A stretch of 6,735 nt of DNA from NCBI GenBank assembly GCA_005776545.1, contig SXOY01000211.1, forward strand, positions 1 through 6,735, read 5' to 3'. Under the pieces are notes generated by a model. It saw only the letters and a program-made list of their open reading frames with translations. It was not told the DNA's origin and did not search any database. This document shows, in pieces, positions 5,937 to 6,735 of this stretch. The translations under genes and the position numbers were made by a program. The first letter of the stretch is position 1. Each line of letters begins with the position of its first letter. The DNA comes from Planctomycetia bacterium. Its GTDB lineage: Bacteria > Planctomycetota > Phycisphaerae > Phycisphaerales > UBA1924.

Positions 5937-6684
5937 TCAGCGACCCAGAGCGCTCGTGGTTGGCGGTGCCAAGCGAGTCGGGCGGGCAATCGCTATCGCC
6001 CTAGCGAAGAGCGGGTGTGATGTTGTCATTACATATCGAAATAGTGCACAGGAAGCCCGGGACACTCTGATTGAAATGAACGCACGCGGTGGCTCGCATC
6101 AAGCGATTCCCTGGGAGCTAGAGAACCTCGACGCGCTCTCAATTGAATCGGCGAAACTCGCAAAGAGTCAGCCAGTGTGGGACGTTCTTGTGTTTTCTGC
6201 ATCGACCTATGAGCCATCGCCATTGCATGAAATAACCCCCTCGCGTTTGCAGCAAGACATGGCCGTCAACGCACTCGCTCCTCTGATCATGGCACAACAA
6301 TTCGCACCCTGCATGCAAAGTTCACAACTGCCGGGCGGCGCAGCCATCGTTGCGATGATTGACATTCACGCGCTGGGTCGGCCCCGTAGGGACTTTCTTT
6401 CCTACTCAATGTCCAAGGCCGCGCTGGGTGAAATGGTGCAGTCGCTTGCACGCGATCTGGCTCCCACAATTCGCGTCAACGGCGTCGCGCCCGGTGTCGT
6501 GGCCTGGCCGGAAACGGGCTTTGAAAGCGATGCGAAAATGCAGCAGGAATATCTCAGCCGTGTGCCGCTCAAACGCGCAGGAACGCCCCAGGACGCGGCG
6601 GAGGTAGTGCGGTGGCTTTCTCTGGAAGCGAGCTATATCACCGGCGAAATCATTCGAGTCGACGGTGGCCGCTGGCTTGCGTGA
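5929..6684 (+). CDS. SDR-family oxidoreductase, pteridine reductase-like
   Basis: The 251-residue product is a classical-length short-chain dehydrogenase. The cofactor motif is VGGAKRVGRAIA (residues 11-22), and its Arg16 corresponds to the Arg of TGAAKR in pteridine reductases that favours NADPH. Asp145 (MIDIHALGRP), Tyr159 and Lys163 (YSMSK) form the catalytic set; an Asp in place of the usual SDR Ser is a feature of PTR1/FolM-like enzymes. IRVNGVAPGVVAWPE (181-195) is also characteristic of that group. The usual NNAS motif is altered to FSAS (89-92). The likely reaction is NADPH-dependent reduction of a pterin or folate, but fatty-acid or sugar SDRs cannot be excluded. The start is GTG 5929 after GGGGGA (5919-5924), overlapping the previous gene by eight bases (GTGAGTAA). 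The frame is open further upstream, but only as a shadow of that gene. Confidence 0.85.
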   Translation: MSNQRPRALVVGGAKRVGRAIAIALAKSGCDVVITYRNSAQEARDTLIEMNARGGSHQAIPWELENLDALSIESAKLAKSQPVWDVLVFSASTYEPSPLHEITPSRLQQDMAVNALAPLIMAQQFAPCMQSSQLPGGAAIVAMIDIHALGRPRRDFLSYSMSKAALGEMVQSLARDLAPTIRVNGVAPGVVAWPETGFESDAKMQQEYLSRVPLKRAGTPQDAAEVVRWLSLEASYITGEIIRVDGGRWLA

Positions 6685-6685
6685 T

Positions 6686-6735
6686 TTATTTCTTCTTTGA
6701 CGCGAACATGCTCTGCAGCGAATCACGCTCAAATG
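6686..6735 (-). CDS. Possible 3' end of a minus-strand gene, cut by the window edge
   Basis: Reading the minus strand from 6733 gives FERDSLQSMFASKKK and then TAA at 6688-6686. The lysine-rich end and the stop placed one base beyond the SDR stop fit a tightly convergent neighbour. Only 15 codons are visible, so this could be chance; no family can be named. Confidence 0.35.
   Translation of the reverse strand, partial: FERDSLQSMFASKKK

Overview
The window reads as about 6.7 kb of bacterial chromosome of moderate GC content, with short intergenic gaps and operons on both strands. No rRNA, tRNA, CRISPR array, IS element or phage gene was seen. I tentatively favour a Planctomycetota-like organism, because of an ECF-type sigma gene embedded among lineage-specific secreted and membrane proteins and a secretin-N-domain protein without a channel domain. 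That is inference from style; no taxonomic marker in the window settles it.

Layout. (1) 1-666 (+) is the 3' end of a dihydrolipoamide acyltransferase (E2, pyruvate dehydrogenase type). (2) 746-1012 (+) is a small two-helix membrane protein. It converges on a three-gene minus-strand group transcribed from about 3087 down to 1025: prfB (release factor 2), a SAM-dependent methyltransferase and a small multi-pass membrane protein. A hairpin at 998-1026 lies exactly between the converging stop codons. (3) 3088-3212 is a divergent intergenic region. (4) From 3213 a tightly packed plus-strand group runs to 6684: an exported protein with secretin-like N-domains and a coiled coil, an ECF-like sigma factor gene disrupted in region 4, a single-pass membrane protein in the position of an anti-sigma factor, a second single-pass membrane protein, and an SDR oxidoreductase resembling pteridine reductase. 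These genes overlap or abut (20 nt overlap, ATGA, 7 nt gap, 8 nt overlap). (5) The last 50 bases look like the 3' end of another minus-strand gene.

Most notable. prfB does not begin at the ATG at 2999 that a simple gene finder would choose. A 24-codon leader ORF starting at 3087 encodes a good RF2 N-terminus and ends at CTT TAA C. A +1 slip there joins it to the main frame, giving a 373-residue RF2. This is the classic RF2 autoregulatory frameshift, but the in-frame stop is UAA rather than the usual UGA. The usual Shine-Dalgarno-like stimulator is absent, and an 8-bp hairpin sits just upstream. The same RF2 has SPY instead of SPF in its stop-codon recognition loop.

The second notable point is the sigma factor. 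Its region 4 is recognisable across two frames: an in-frame TAG at 4888 and a one-base loss near 4922 interrupt it, yet the out-of-frame tail still ends in a TGA overlapping the next gene's ATG. It is either a very recent pseudogene or a sequence with errors.
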